The position numbers were made by a program, and so were the translations under genes. DNA of 64,000 nt from JBMORL01 sp049322335. Its GTDB lineage: Bacteria; Bacteroidota; Bacteroidia; Flavobacteriales_D; UBA2798. The stretch covers positions 38,231 through 102,230 of the forward strand of contig JBMORL010000081.1 of the NCBI GenBank assembly GCA_049322335.1. Direction: 5' to 3'. The notes beneath the pieces were generated by a model. It ran no database searches and was not told the origin of the DNA. It worked only from the letters and a program-made list of their open reading frames with translations. This document shows, piece after piece, positions 16,649 to 25,549 of this stretch; the first letter of the stretch is position 1, and each line of letters starts with the position of its first letter.

Positions 16649-16667
16649 AGTGTAAATCTTATCTTTG
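16641..16667 (+). promoter_or_regulatory. Promoter of the acyltransferase gene
   Basis: TTG at 16641-16643, a 16-bp spacer and TATCTTTG at 16660-16667 (exact TAnnTTTG). The ATG follows at 16680. The TTG overlaps the last codons of the glycosyltransferase gene. Confidence 0.65.
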
Positions 16668-16679
16668 CACCGATACAAA

Positions 16680-17558
16680 ATGGGCCAAATCATTTTTTAC
16701 ATCACCCTTCCCTTGCTTTACCTCCTTTCGGTATTGCCTTTGAGGGTATTGTATGTCATCTCTGATATTTTTTATTTTATCATTTTTCATGTTATCGGTT
16801 ACCGCAGAAAAGTAGTGCAGCAAAATCTCAAAAACGCTTTTCCCGAAAAATCTGCCGCAGAGATCTTAAAAATTGAAAAAGATTTTTACCAGTATTTCTG
16901 CGATCTTTTCCTCGAAACCTTTCAAACCCTTTCCATCAGCCGCAAAAAAATGCTGCGCCATTGTGTGCTGAATGAAAATGCCAAAAAACTTTTTGATGAT
17001 TATTATGCACAGAAAAAAAGTGTGGTTATCGTTATGGGCCACTACGGCAACTGGGAGTGGGCGGGAAATACTTTTAGCTTATTATGTAAGCATCAACTCT
17101 ACGTGATCTATCATCCGCTGGCCAATAAAAATTTTAATAACCTTATCATCAAAATGCGCAAACGTTTCGGCACCGATCTTATTCCCATGAAAGAAACCTT
17201 TAAGGAAATGGTGAAGAAAAGAGGAGAGTTAAGCGCCACTGCTTTTATTGCCGACCAAACTCCTTCTCCCGATAATGCTTACTGGACACAATTTCTTCAC
17301 CAGGACACTCCCGTTTTCTGGGGAACAGAAAAGATTGCCCAGAAAATGAATTACCCTGTGGTTTTTGTGAAGATCAAACGCATAAAACGCGGTTATTACG
17401 GGATTTTTGCCGAAACCATTTTCGAAAATCCAGCCCAAACCGTTGAAGGCGAAATCTCTGAAAAACATACCCGCCAGCTCGAAAACGACATCAAAGAACA
17501 ACCCGAAATATGGCTTTGGTCTCACCGCAGGTGGAAACACCAACGCCCCGGCAGCTGA
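16680..17558 (+). CDS. Lipid A biosynthesis-type (LpxL/HtrB family) lysophospholipid acyltransferase
   Basis: A 292-aa inner-membrane-associated acyltransferase that adds a secondary acyl chain to lipid A or a related lipid from acyl-ACP. The ATG at 16680 is preferred over an in-frame TTG inside the -7 box. The N-terminal membrane anchor is IIFYITLPLLYLLSVLPLRV. The catalytic HX4E motif is His121 to Glu126 in GHYGNWEW. Further family features are GYRRKVVQQNLKNAFPE near residue 45 and FIADQTPSP near 190. A desaturase gene begins 36 bp after it. Confidence 0.92.
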   Translation: MGQIIFYITLPLLYLLSVLPLRVLYVISDIFYFIIFHVIGYRRKVVQQNLKNAFPEKSAAEILKIEKDFYQYFCDLFLETFQTLSISRKKMLRHCVLNENAKKLFDDYYAQKKSVVIVMGHYGNWEWAGNTFSLLCKHQLYVIYHPLANKNFNNLIIKMRKRFGTDLIPMKETFKEMVKKRGELSATAFIADQTPSPDNAYWTQFLHQDTPVFWGTEKIAQKMNYPVVFVKIKRIKRGYYGIFAETIFENPAQTVEGEISEKHTRQLENDIKEQPEIWLWSHRRWKHQRPGS

Positions 17559-17570
17559 ACAATTTTTGCC

Positions 17571-17578
17571 TATTTTTG
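17571..17578 (+). promoter_or_regulatory. -7 element of the desaturase promoter
   Basis: TATTTTTG, an exact TAnnTTTG match, 16 bp before the ATG at 17595; no convincing -33 TTG. Confidence 0.45.
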
Positions 17579-17594
17579 AGGCCGTATCACAACT

Positions 17595-18575
17595 ATGAGA
17601 ACGGGTAAAGAACTCATCCTTTCCACCAAACCTTTTGCAACCGAAAACCGGGCGCTCAGCTGGTGGCATACCCTTTCTACCCTTTTCCTTCTGGCAGGTT
17701 TGCTCACCCTCACATTGCTGGATATTCACCCCGCTATCCGCATAGCTGCCAGCCTGCTTTCAGGACTGGTTATCGTGCGTTTTTTTGTCATTTACCACGA
17801 CTACCAGCACCGGGCTATATTGCATAAATCACCGGTGGCCAAATTTATTTTTACGGTGTTTGGTATGTTTATTCTCACTCCGCCCAGCATCTGGAAACGT
17901 TCGCATGATTATCACCACAACCACAATTCGAAGCTATTCAGCGCAGGAATCGGGTCGTATCCCATTTTTACCAAAGAAAAATTCCTTAAATCTTCTTCTT
18001 CCGAACGGTTTTTTTACCTCTTTATCCGTCATCCGCTCACCATTCTCTTCGGTTATTTTACCATTTTCATTTTCGGTATGTGTGTGGCCTCTTTTCTTAG
18101 CAGTCCACGCAGGCATTTCGATTCGCTGATCTCATTAGTATTGCATGTAGCATTAACCGTTTGCGTGATCGTTTTCCTGGGATGGCAGTCGTGGTTGTTT
18201 TTTATTCTTATTCCCTTTATGATTTCCACAGCTATGGGAGCCTACCTGTTTTATGCCCAGCATAATTTTCCCGGGGCCACGTTTAAAGAAAATATAGAAT
18301 GGAGCTATGATAATGCCGCTCTTGAATCGTCCAGTTTTATGGTAATGAATCCCTTCTGGCACTGGGTAACGGCCAATATCGGTTACCACCACATTCACCA
18401 CATCAATTCCCGCATCCCGTTTTACCGCCTTCCCGAAGTGTACCGGGAAATCCCCGAAATGCAAAAAGCCAAAACCACCAGCCTCTGGCCGGGAGAGATT
18501 ATCCGTTGTTTCCGCCTGAAAGTATGGGATCCCGCCCAAAACAGGATGATCTCCAAAAAGGAGATTTTCGGGTGA
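17595..18575 (+). CDS. Membrane fatty acid desaturase
   Basis: A 326-aa di-iron integral-membrane enzyme that puts a double bond into acyl chains. The three histidine boxes are all present: HDYQH at residues 68-72, HDYHH at 104-108, and HHIHH near 264-268. Hydrophobic spans lie at about 28-62, 82-98, 150-175 and 185-220, which fits four membrane helices with the histidines on the cytosolic face. The region around the third box (NPFWHWVTANIGYHHIHHIN) resembles delta-12/omega-3-type bacterial desaturases, but position specificity cannot be assigned. It follows the lipid acyltransferase gene, so the two probably serve membrane lipid remodelling. Confidence 0.92.
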   Translation: MRTGKELILSTKPFATENRALSWWHTLSTLFLLAGLLTLTLLDIHPAIRIAASLLSGLVIVRFFVIYHDYQHRAILHKSPVAKFIFTVFGMFILTPPSIWKRSHDYHHNHNSKLFSAGIGSYPIFTKEKFLKSSSSERFFYLFIRHPLTILFGYFTIFIFGMCVASFLSSPRRHFDSLISLVLHVALTVCVIVFLGWQSWLFFILIPFMISTAMGAYLFYAQHNFPGATFKENIEWSYDNAALESSSFMVMNPFWHWVTANIGYHHIHHINSRIPFYRLPEVYREIPEMQKAKTTSLWPGEIIRCFRLKVWDPAQNRMISKKEIFG

Positions 18576-18695
18576 CTTGTTATCGTAAGTTTTAAACAAT
18601 CAAGGGCGTCACCCCTTTACATTTCTGCTAAATTTCACTCTATACCTCAATAACTCTATCCCTTTATTACTTCACCCAAAAAAGCAGCATGGATT

Positions 18696-18729
18696 TTGTT
18701 ATACATCACCCACATTTTTACTATTTTTA
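18696..18729 (+). promoter_or_regulatory. Probable promoter of the TPR-PorE-like gene pair
   Basis: TTG at 18696-18698, a 23-bp spacer and TATTTTTA at 18722-18729 (one mismatch to TAnnTTTG), 22 bp before the ATG. Confidence 0.5.
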
Positions 18730-18751
18730 ACCCTTCAACATAAAACTGAAT

Positions 18752-19837
18752 ATGAAAAAACTGATCTTAGTCTTTGCTGCCATAGGGTTTTTTAATGTTG
18801 CCAATGCGCAATTAACCGGCACCATTTCCGCCCAGGGAATGAAAGACTCCATTAATGCCCAGGCCCAGGAAAAATATAACGAGGGCGTTACTGCTTATGA
18901 AGCCAATAAGCGCGAAGAAGCCATTGCCAGATTTACCGAAGCACTGGCTATCGAACCCAAATTCGAAAAGGCTCTTATGAACCGGGGTACAGCTTATTAT
19001 GAGCTGAAAAAATATGATGAGGCGATTGCTGATTTTGATAAAGTAGCAGGCCTTGTTGACTCAGCCGGAAACGGGTGGAAAATGAAAGCAATGGCGCAAA
19101 TGGCCAAAGGAGATAAAGACGGAGCCATTGACAGCTATTCAAAATTCATCACTAAAAATCCTAAAGACCCTAAAGTGTGGTACGACCGCGGAGTATTGTA
19201 TTTTGAAAAAGGGCAATACAACGAAGCTATCGGTGATTTCGATAACGCTATCCGCCTGAAACCTGATTATGCGTACGCGATGAACGACCGCGCCAGCGCA
19301 AAAAAGAAACTGGGAAACCTGGACGGTGCTGTTGCCGATTATGAAAATGCCATCCGCGCCAATCCGCAACTGGCTTTTGCCTATAATAATCTGGGTACTG
19401 TGAAGCGCGAGAAAAAAGATTATAACGGTGCGATTATGGAATACAACAACGCCATTCGCCTGAAGCCCGATTATTACATTGCCATGAACAACCGCGGTAT
19501 GGCGTATTTTGAAAACGGAAAATATGAAGAAGCGATAAAAGAATTTTCCAATTGCATTAAAATGAAACCCGATTACGCTTACGCTTACAACAATCGCGCT
19601 GCCGTTTATATCAAACAGGAAAAATACAAAGAAGCTGTCTCTGATTGCGACAAGGCTATCGGGTTGGATGCCAATTATGGTGCCGCTTACCTCAACCGGG
19701 GAATAGCAAAAGAAATGTTGCGGGATCTTGAGGGAGCCTGCAACGACTGGCTGAATGCCGCAGCAGCAGGAATCGTGAGTGGTGAAACCTATTTCAATTC
19801 AGGTTTCTGTTCGGATGTGGAAAAATATAAAAAATAA
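18752..19837 (+). CDS. Exported tetratricopeptide-repeat protein
   Basis: A 361-aa periplasmic or secreted protein, with signal peptide MKKLILVFAAIGFFNVANAQ. After a short linker it is almost entirely canonical 34-residue TPRs, about eight, for example EKALMNRGTAYYELKKYDEA, VWYDRGVLYFEKGQYNEAIG, FAYNNLGTVKREKKDYNGAI and YAYNNRAAVYIKQEKYKEAV. The C-terminus GACNDWLNAAAAG is common in Bacteroidota TPR proteins of this type. It lies 17 bp before the PorE-like gene and is probably co-transcribed; a scaffold role in the same envelope complex is an inference. Confidence 0.88.
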   Translation: MKKLILVFAAIGFFNVANAQLTGTISAQGMKDSINAQAQEKYNEGVTAYEANKREEAIARFTEALAIEPKFEKALMNRGTAYYELKKYDEAIADFDKVAGLVDSAGNGWKMKAMAQMAKGDKDGAIDSYSKFITKNPKDPKVWYDRGVLYFEKGQYNEAIGDFDNAIRLKPDYAYAMNDRASAKKKLGNLDGAVADYENAIRANPQLAFAYNNLGTVKREKKDYNGAIMEYNNAIRLKPDYYIAMNNRGMAYFENGKYEEAIKEFSNCIKMKPDYAYAYNNRAAVYIKQEKYKEAVSDCDKAIGLDANYGAAYLNRGIAKEMLRDLEGACNDWLNAAAAGIVSGETYFNSGFCSDVEKYKK

Positions 19838-19854
19838 GCAAGGGGGAATACGTT

Positions 19855-21993
19855 ATGAAGAAATTACTATTGATAGCATTTGCAGGTTTCGCAGTAAACC
19901 TTTTTGCTCAAACCGATACGCCCTTTGAAAAAGATTATTTCAAAGACAGGAAAGACGAATACAAAAAAGCCCGCGACCAGTTTGAAGAAGGAATGGAATT
20001 CATTAAGCTGGCGGAAGAAGCGCAGGATCCTGCTTTTTCCACACTTGATAATTATAATGCCGATCTGGCCATGTACCGCAAGGCGCTTCCCTTCCTGGAA
20101 AAAGCACAGGCATTTAATCCCAATTATTCCGTACTCAATTACCAGATCGGAAAATGTTATCTCGCATCAGTAAATAAATTCAAATCGGTGGATTATTTTC
20201 TGATGGCCTATAAACTGAACGGAAACGTAGCTAAAGATGTTCAGTTTTATATTGGCTGGGGATATCACCTGAAAAACGATTGGGATAATGCAATCAAACA
20301 TTATGAACTTTACCGCAAAACCGTTACAGCTGATAAGAACGAAGAACTCATCATGATCAATAAAAAAATTGAAGAATGTAACGTAGGAAAAAGACTGATG
20401 GCCAAACCCGAACGGGTGTGGGTGGATAACCTCGGCCCCAATGTAAATTCCGAATATCCCGAATACGCTCCCAATATCACAGCTGATGAATCGAAAGTGA
20501 TTTTTACCGGGCGCAGAATCGATACGCAAAAAGGCGGAGTGGATCCCAATGACGGATTTTATTTCGAAGACGTGTATATGGCTAAACGCAATGAAAAAGG
20601 AGAATGGGATAAAGCGGTGAATCTTGGTAGTGATATCAATACCGAATCACACGATGCCCCGGCCGGATTATCCCCCGATGGAACCAAATTGTTTTTGTTC
20701 TACGGATGGAAAGGTAACGGAGACATCTACATGTCAGAATTAAAAAATGACGTTTACCAGAAACCGGAAAAACTTAACAGCACGGTTTCCACCAAAGATG
20801 AATACGAATCATCAGCTACTATTTCGTTTGACGGAAAAGAATTGTATTTCGCTTCCGAAAGAAAAGGTGGAAACGGACTGGAAGATATTTATATGTGCAA
20901 ATGGGATGATAAGAAAAAAGAATGGGGCCCCGCTCAAAATCTTGGCCCTGTTATCAACACACGTTATCGCGAAACAGGTGTTTATCTTCACCCTGATGGC
21001 GAAACGATGTATTTTGCTTCACAGGGACATGAGTCGATGGGAGGATTTGATATTTTCGTTTCCAAACGCGAAAACGGAATTTGGGGAAAACCCAAAAATC
21101 TCGGCTACCCGATTAATTCTACCGATGATGATGTGTATTTTGTGGTATCAGGAAGCGGACGTTATGCTTATTTCACTTCTTTCCGCAAAGACGGTTATGG
21201 CGAAAAAGATATTTATCGTTTAACTTTCCTCGGCCCCGAAAAACCACCACTCACCAATACAGAAGACAATCTTTTGGCCAGTGCACTCGAACCGGTAAAA
21301 GCCATTACCATCGAGCCCAAAGTGGAAGTGAAAACATCCAACCTCGCTATTTTGAAAGGCATGGTGCGTGATGCAAGAACACTCAAACCACTCGAAGCAA
21401 ATATTGAATTGATCGATAATGAGAAAAACGAACTCGTAACCACGATCAAGAGTGATGCCACAACAGGAAAATATCTCGTGTCTATTCCCTCGGGGAAAAA
21501 TTATGGTATTGCCGTGAAGTCAGACGGCTATCTTTTCCATTCCGAAAATTTCGATCTTCCCAAATCGTCCGGTTACCGCGAGTACGAAAAAAATGTTGAC
21601 CTGAAAAAAGTGGAAGTAGGAGAAGTGATTGTGTTGCGTAACATTTTTTATGATTTCGACAAAGCGACATTACGCCCCGAATCGAAATCGGAGCTCGAAC
21701 GTTTGATAAAACTGATGAACGATAATCCCACATTGAAAATTGAAATTTCGTCACACACCGACAGCCAGGGTAATAACGAGTATAACCAAAAACTCTCACA
21801 AGCCCGTGCCAAATCGGTAGTGGATTATCTTATCAATGCAGGAATCTCAGCTTCACGTCTCGAATTTAAAGGTTACGGAGAAGAGAAACTCATCGTTAGC
21901 GATGCAGAAATTGCAAAACTGAAAACCAAAACCGAAAAAGACGAAGCTCACCAGCAAAACCGAAGATCCGAATTTAAAATTCTGAGTAAGTAA
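19855..21993 (+). CDS. PorE-like OmpA family protein (TPR, PD40 propeller, CRD, OmpA_C)
   Basis: A 712-aa exported protein, with signal peptide MKKLLLIAFAGFAVNLFA. Domains in order: TPR-like helices (about 30-180); a WD40-like PD40 propeller (about 190-460; YAPNITADESKVIFTGRR, SPDGTKLFLFYGW, SFDGKELYFASERK); a carboxypeptidase-regulatory-like fold (about 500-590; LKGMVRDARTLKPLEANIEL); and an OmpA C-terminal peptidoglycan-binding domain (about 597-712; NIFYDFDKATLRPESKSELE, SSHTDSQGNNEYNQKLSQ-ARA, QQNRRSEFKI). PorE of the P. gingivalis T9SS has exactly this layout and links the secretion machine to peptidoglycan. Bacteroidota carry several paralogues, so the PorE identity is likely but not certain. 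The GC repeat follows the stop codon. Confidence 0.85.
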   Translation: MKKLLLIAFAGFAVNLFAQTDTPFEKDYFKDRKDEYKKARDQFEEGMEFIKLAEEAQDPAFSTLDNYNADLAMYRKALPFLEKAQAFNPNYSVLNYQIGKCYLASVNKFKSVDYFLMAYKLNGNVAKDVQFYIGWGYHLKNDWDNAIKHYELYRKTVTADKNEELIMINKKIEECNVGKRLMAKPERVWVDNLGPNVNSEYPEYAPNITADESKVIFTGRRIDTQKGGVDPNDGFYFEDVYMAKRNEKGEWDKAVNLGSDINTESHDAPAGLSPDGTKLFLFYGWKGNGDIYMSELKNDVYQKPEKLNSTVSTKDEYESSATISFDGKELYFASERKGGNGLEDIYMCKWDDKKKEWGPAQNLGPVINTRYRETGVYLHPDGETMYFASQGHESMGGFDIFVSKRENGIWGKPKNLGYPINSTDDDVYFVVSGSGRYAYFTSFRKDGYGEKDIYRLTFLGPEKPPLTNTEDNLLASALEPVKAITIEPKVEVKTSNLAILKGMVRDARTLKPLEANIELIDNEKNELVTTIKSDATTGKYLVSIPSGKNYGIAVKSDGYLFHSENFDLPKSSGYREYEKNVDLKKVEVGEVIVLRNIFYDFDKATLRPESKSELERLIKLMNDNPTLKIEISSHTDSQGNNEYNQKLSQARAKSVVDYLINAGISASRLEFKGYGEEKLIVSDAEIAKLKTKTEKDEAHQQNRRSEFKILSK

Positions 21994-22015
21994 TAATTTA
22001 CTCACTCTTCGCATT

Positions 22016-22053
22016 CCTCCCCCTCTCCACGGGAGAGGGGGCGGGGGGTGAGG
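22016..22053. repeat. GC palindromic repeat, copy 4
   Basis: CCTCCCCCTCTCCACGGGAG then AGGGGGCGGGGGGTGAGG. It fills the 71-bp gap between the PorE-like gene and rmuC, so it may act as their intercistronic hairpin. Confidence 0.85.
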
Positions 22054-22064
22054 CCCGCATTCCT

Positions 22065-23447
22065 ATGGACACTCTTTCTCTCATCACCGGCATCATCACA
22101 GGAACCATTATCGGTTATCTTCTTGCCCTTGTATTGAAAAAAAATAAAGTTTCTAACGCATCAGGCACTGCTGATACCGAACAGCTTTTGCAAAAAATAA
22201 ATGCACTGGAATCGGAAAACCGCAACATTCGCGATGAAAAGAGTAAACTGGACGGAAGTATAGAAAAAGCCCGCGAGGTGTTCAGGGATATTGATGCCAA
22301 ACTGAAAACCGAACAGGAAAATAACCGGGCACTGATCGCGCAACTCTCGGCTGCCAAAGCAGAAAAATCAGCTATTGAGGAAAAACTCCAGGTGCAGAAA
22401 AAAGAAGTGGAAGAACTGCAGCAAAAATTTAAAACCGAATTTGAAAATATCGCCAACAAGCTGCTGGATGAAAAAAGCGCAAAATTTTCACAGCAAAACC
22501 AGGAAAAACTTGATTCCATTCTTAAACCGTTCAACGAAAAAATAAAAGATTTTGAAAAAACGGTAAAAGATTCATACGAAAAAGGCACCCGCGAAAACAG
22601 CGCGCTGATGGAACAGGTGAAACAATTATCCGAGCTCAACCAGCAAATGCGTACCGATGCGCAAAATCTTACCCGGGCACTTACTACTGATTCCAAACAA
22701 CAGGGTAACTGGGGAGAACTGAAACTGGAAATGATCCTTGAAGGTTCGGGATTGGTAAAAGGAGAGGAATATGATTTGCAGGTAAGTGCCGTGAATGATG
22801 AAGGAAGACGCTTTCAGCCCGATGCTATTATTAAACTTCCCGAAAATAAACACATCATTATCGATTCAAAAGTTTCTTTAACCGATTATGAAAAATGGGT
22901 GAGCGAAGAAAATGAAATGGCACGCGATGCGTTATTAAAACAACATGTACAGTCGATGCGCAACCATATCAAAGGCCTTCACGAAAAAAACTATGCTTCA
23001 CTCAAAGGAATGAATACTTCTGATTTTGTGCTGATGTTTGTTCCCGTTGAACCTTCTTTTGCCGCTGCAGTTTCTGCTGATAAAGAATTGTACCAGTTTG
23101 CCTGGGAGAAAAAAATTGTGATGGTAACGCCTTCTACCTTACTGGCCACACTAAAAACAGTAGCTTCCATCTGGAAACAGGAAAGACAAAATAAAAATGC
23201 TATTCGTATTGCCGAGGAAGCGGGAAAACTGTATGATAAATTTGTAGGATTCATGGAAGACATGGAAACGATCCGTAAATCCATTGATAACAGCGAAAAA
23301 GCTTTTGATGCCGCCATGAATAAACTGAAAAGCGGAAGCGGAAATATTATTAAACGTACCGAAGATCTCCGGAAACTCGGAGCAAAAGCATCTAAAAATA
23401 TTCCATCTCACCTGCTGGATGATGAAAATCCCGCCATTGAAGAATGA
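22065..23447 (+). CDS. rmuC: DNA recombination protein RmuC
   Basis: A 460-aa predicted nuclease-fold protein; in E. coli loss of rmuC raises inversion between short inverted repeats. An N-terminal membrane segment (LITGIITGTIIGYLLALVL) is followed by a long coiled coil (about residues 30-150, rich in Glu, Lys and Gln). The RmuC core of about 300 residues contains DSKQQGNWGELKLEMILEGS, PDAIIKLPENKHIIIDSKVS and DFVLMFVPVEPSF. The IDSKV strand belongs to the restriction-endonuclease-like fold. It overlaps the next gene by 4 bp (ATGA), so the two are translationally coupled. In a window so rich in inverted repeats this role is of interest, though the gene is widespread. Confidence 0.95.
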   Translation: MDTLSLITGIITGTIIGYLLALVLKKNKVSNASGTADTEQLLQKINALESENRNIRDEKSKLDGSIEKAREVFRDIDAKLKTEQENNRALIAQLSAAKAEKSAIEEKLQVQKKEVEELQQKFKTEFENIANKLLDEKSAKFSQQNQEKLDSILKPFNEKIKDFEKTVKDSYEKGTRENSALMEQVKQLSELNQQMRTDAQNLTRALTTDSKQQGNWGELKLEMILEGSGLVKGEEYDLQVSAVNDEGRRFQPDAIIKLPENKHIIIDSKVSLTDYEKWVSEENEMARDALLKQHVQSMRNHIKGLHEKNYASLKGMNTSDFVLMFVPVEPSFAAAVSADKELYQFAWEKKIVMVTPSTLLATLKTVASIWKQERQNKNAIRIAEEAGKLYDKFVGFMEDMETIRKSIDNSEKAFDAAMNKLKSGSGNIIKRTEDLRKLGAKASKNIPSHLLDDENPAIEE

Positions 23448-24712
23448 AAACTATTTTTTATATCATCGTTTCTGTTCTCCTGATGGCCGCTTCCTGCAAA
23501 GACACGTATCAGAAAGATCATTTTACCACAAAAAAAGAAGAAACCCGTGGTGTTGACCCCGTAAAAGCAGAATATCTTCCTTATCATGTTGATGATAATC
23601 TGACAAAACTTTTTTTTCGTTTCTCATCCAAAGACCTGATTTATTCCAAAACCGGTTCGGATAATTTTACCTGCGATGTGAAAATTTCATGGCGTGTTTT
23701 TTCGTGGGAGAATGATAAAGTGATGCTTGACAGCGGGACAGTAAAAATTACAGACATCAATAACGAAAACGAAACAAAAGAAATTAAAGGAGAAATAGAC
23801 CTCAAACTTAATCACGGAGGAAAATACCGCCTGAAAATGCGGCTTACTGATACCAAAAAAGATATTACTACCGAAGATGAACTGATTGTTGATAAACTGC
23901 TTCCGCGTTCAAGGCAAAACTACAAAGTATATGATGCCGAACAGGGAAATATGTTCTATCATTATTTTCCTTCAGTGGAATTGTTGCGTATCGAATCAAA
24001 AAGAAACAGTGTGAAACTAATGACTGTCCGTTATTACAATAAAGAATTCATCATTGCTCCGCCACCGTATTCCGATTTCAAATTCCAGCAATTTTCATGG
24101 AAAGCAGATTCTGTTTTTACGGTAAGAATAGATGACAGCGGTTTTGTTGAACTGAAAACAAAGAAAAAAGGATTTTATCATTGTCAAACCGATACAGTCA
24201 CCAAAGAAGGCCTTACTCTTTTTCGTTTTGAGAAAAATTATCCGCGCATAACTACAGCTGATGCACTGGTGGAACCATTACGCTATCTTACCACGGGAGA
24301 AGAATACAAAACACTCAATACGGCAAAAGATAAAAAAGTGGCAGTGGATGATTTCTGGCTCGACCGATGCGGCAGCCGTGAAAGGGCAAAAGAAATTATA
24401 AGGTTGTATTACGGAAGGGTAGAAGATGCCAACCGCAAATACGCATCTTATATAGAAGGCTGGAAAACGGACCGGGGAATGATTTACATTATTTTCGGTA
24501 CGCCAAAATATGTCGATAAAACCAACGACAGCGAAACCTGGTTTTATGGCGACCGATACAGTTCGCAAAGCGTCCGGTTCGATTTTCTGAAAGTAAACAA
24601 CCCGTTTTCAGATAATGATTATTACCTGCAGCGGTTGGGATCCTATAAACCAAAATGGCACCTTGCCGTGGACGCCTGGCGTTCGGGGAGAGCATATGTA
24701 CATGAAAGATAA
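23444..24712 (+). CDS. GWxTD domain lipoprotein
   Basis: A 422-aa lipoprotein with a type II signal (MKTIFYIIVSVLLMAASC, lipobox MAASC, lipidated Cys18). The C-terminal third carries the family's namesake motif GWKTDRGMIYIIFGTP (about residues 342-357) preceded by FWLDRCGS, typical of the GWxTD domain. The N-terminal two thirds is beta-rich and has no named domain. The function of the family is not established. It overlaps rmuC by 4 bp at its start and rlmB at its end. Confidence 0.88.
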   Translation: MKTIFYIIVSVLLMAASCKDTYQKDHFTTKKEETRGVDPVKAEYLPYHVDDNLTKLFFRFSSKDLIYSKTGSDNFTCDVKISWRVFSWENDKVMLDSGTVKITDINNENETKEIKGEIDLKLNHGGKYRLKMRLTDTKKDITTEDELIVDKLLPRSRQNYKVYDAEQGNMFYHYFPSVELLRIESKRNSVKLMTVRYYNKEFIIAPPPYSDFKFQQFSWKADSVFTVRIDDSGFVELKTKKKGFYHCQTDTVTKEGLTLFRFEKNYPRITTADALVEPLRYLTTGEEYKTLNTAKDKKVAVDDFWLDRCGSRERAKEIIRLYYGRVEDANRKYASYIEGWKTDRGMIYIIFGTPKYVDKTNDSETWFYGDRYSSQSVRFDFLKVNNPFSDNDYYLQRLGSYKPKWHLAVDAWRSGRAYVHER

Positions 24713-25466
24713 AAACAGGAACGAAAACAAAGACGATATCATCTTCGGCACACGGGCTGTGATCGAAGCCATTCGCTCGGGAAAAGAAGTGAATAAAGTA
24801 ATGGTGCAAAAAGGTTTGTCGAATGAACTATTCGCTGAATTGAAAGAAGAACTCAAGGGAACCGATATTCCTTTTCAGTTTGTGCCACCCGAAAAACTCA
24901 ATTACATTACACGAAAGAATCACCAGGGTGTAATAGCATTTGTCAGTCCCGCTAATTACCACAAGCTGGAGAATATTTTGCCGCAGCTTTTTGAAGAAGG
25001 AAAAAACCCTTTGCTGCTGATGCTGGATCGTGTTACCGATGTGCGCAATTTCGGGGCTATCTGCCGTTCGGCTGAATGTTTGGGTGTGCATGCGGTGATC
25101 ATTCCATCGCGGGGTGGAGCACAAATTACTTCCGATGCAGTGAAAACTTCGGCAGGTGCTTTACTGCGCATACCCGTATGCCGTGAGGAAAATCTGAAAG
25201 AAACAATAGAATACGTTTCAGGCAGCGGGTTGCAGATTGTTTCATGTACCGAAAAAACAACCAACACTATCGACTCGGTAGATCTTTCACAACCTACGCT
25301 CATCATCATGGGATCGGAAGAAGATGGAATATCGGGTGAATATTTAAAACGAAGCGATCACAAGGTAAAAATTCCCATGTCGGGCGAAATCGAATCACTC
25401 AACGTTTCTGTCGCCACCGGGATAATATTATATGAAGCGGTGAGGCAGAGATTAAAATCCGTATAG
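24702..25466 (+). CDS. rlmB: 23S rRNA (guanosine-2'-O)-methyltransferase, RlmB type (SpoU family)
   Basis: An SAM-dependent SPOUT (trefoil-knot) enzyme; RlmB methylates the ribose of G2251 in 23S rRNA. It is 254 aa from ATG 24702; an ATG at 24696 is equally possible, with GGGGAG five to ten bases upstream. The substrate-binding N-domain begins DDIIFGTRAVIEAIRSGKEV. All three SpoU motifs are present: RVTDVRNFGAICRSAE, IIMGSEEDGIS, and IPMSGEIESLNVSVATGI with the conserved Asn-Val-Ser. The start overlaps the GWxTD gene by 11 bp. Other SpoU members such as TrmH cannot be fully excluded. Confidence 0.92.
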   Translation: MKDKNRNENKDDIIFGTRAVIEAIRSGKEVNKVMVQKGLSNELFAELKEELKGTDIPFQFVPPEKLNYITRKNHQGVIAFVSPANYHKLENILPQLFEEGKNPLLLMLDRVTDVRNFGAICRSAECLGVHAVIIPSRGGAQITSDAVKTSAGALLRIPVCREENLKETIEYVSGSGLQIVSCTEKTTNTIDSVDLSQPTLIIMGSEEDGISGEYLKRSDHKVKIPMSGEIESLNVSVATGIILYEAVRQRLKSV

Positions 25467-25476
25467 ATCGTGTGTG

Positions 25477-25514
25477 GTCATTGCGGAGCCTGGCTCTGAG
25501 GCCGAAGCAATCTG
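25477..25514. repeat. CATTGCGG...GAAGCAATC dispersed repeat
   Basis: GTCATTGCGGAGCCTGGCTC followed by TGAGGCCGAAGCAATCTG. The ends TCATTGCGG/CCGAAGCAAT form an imperfect inverted repeat. The sequence resembles the short intergenic repeat known from many bacterial genomes. It is the only content of the gap between rlmB and the convergent TonB-like gene. Confidence 0.6.
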
Positions 25515-25549
25515 CTTGCGTGAGGGAAAATAATTAACTGGAAAGTATT

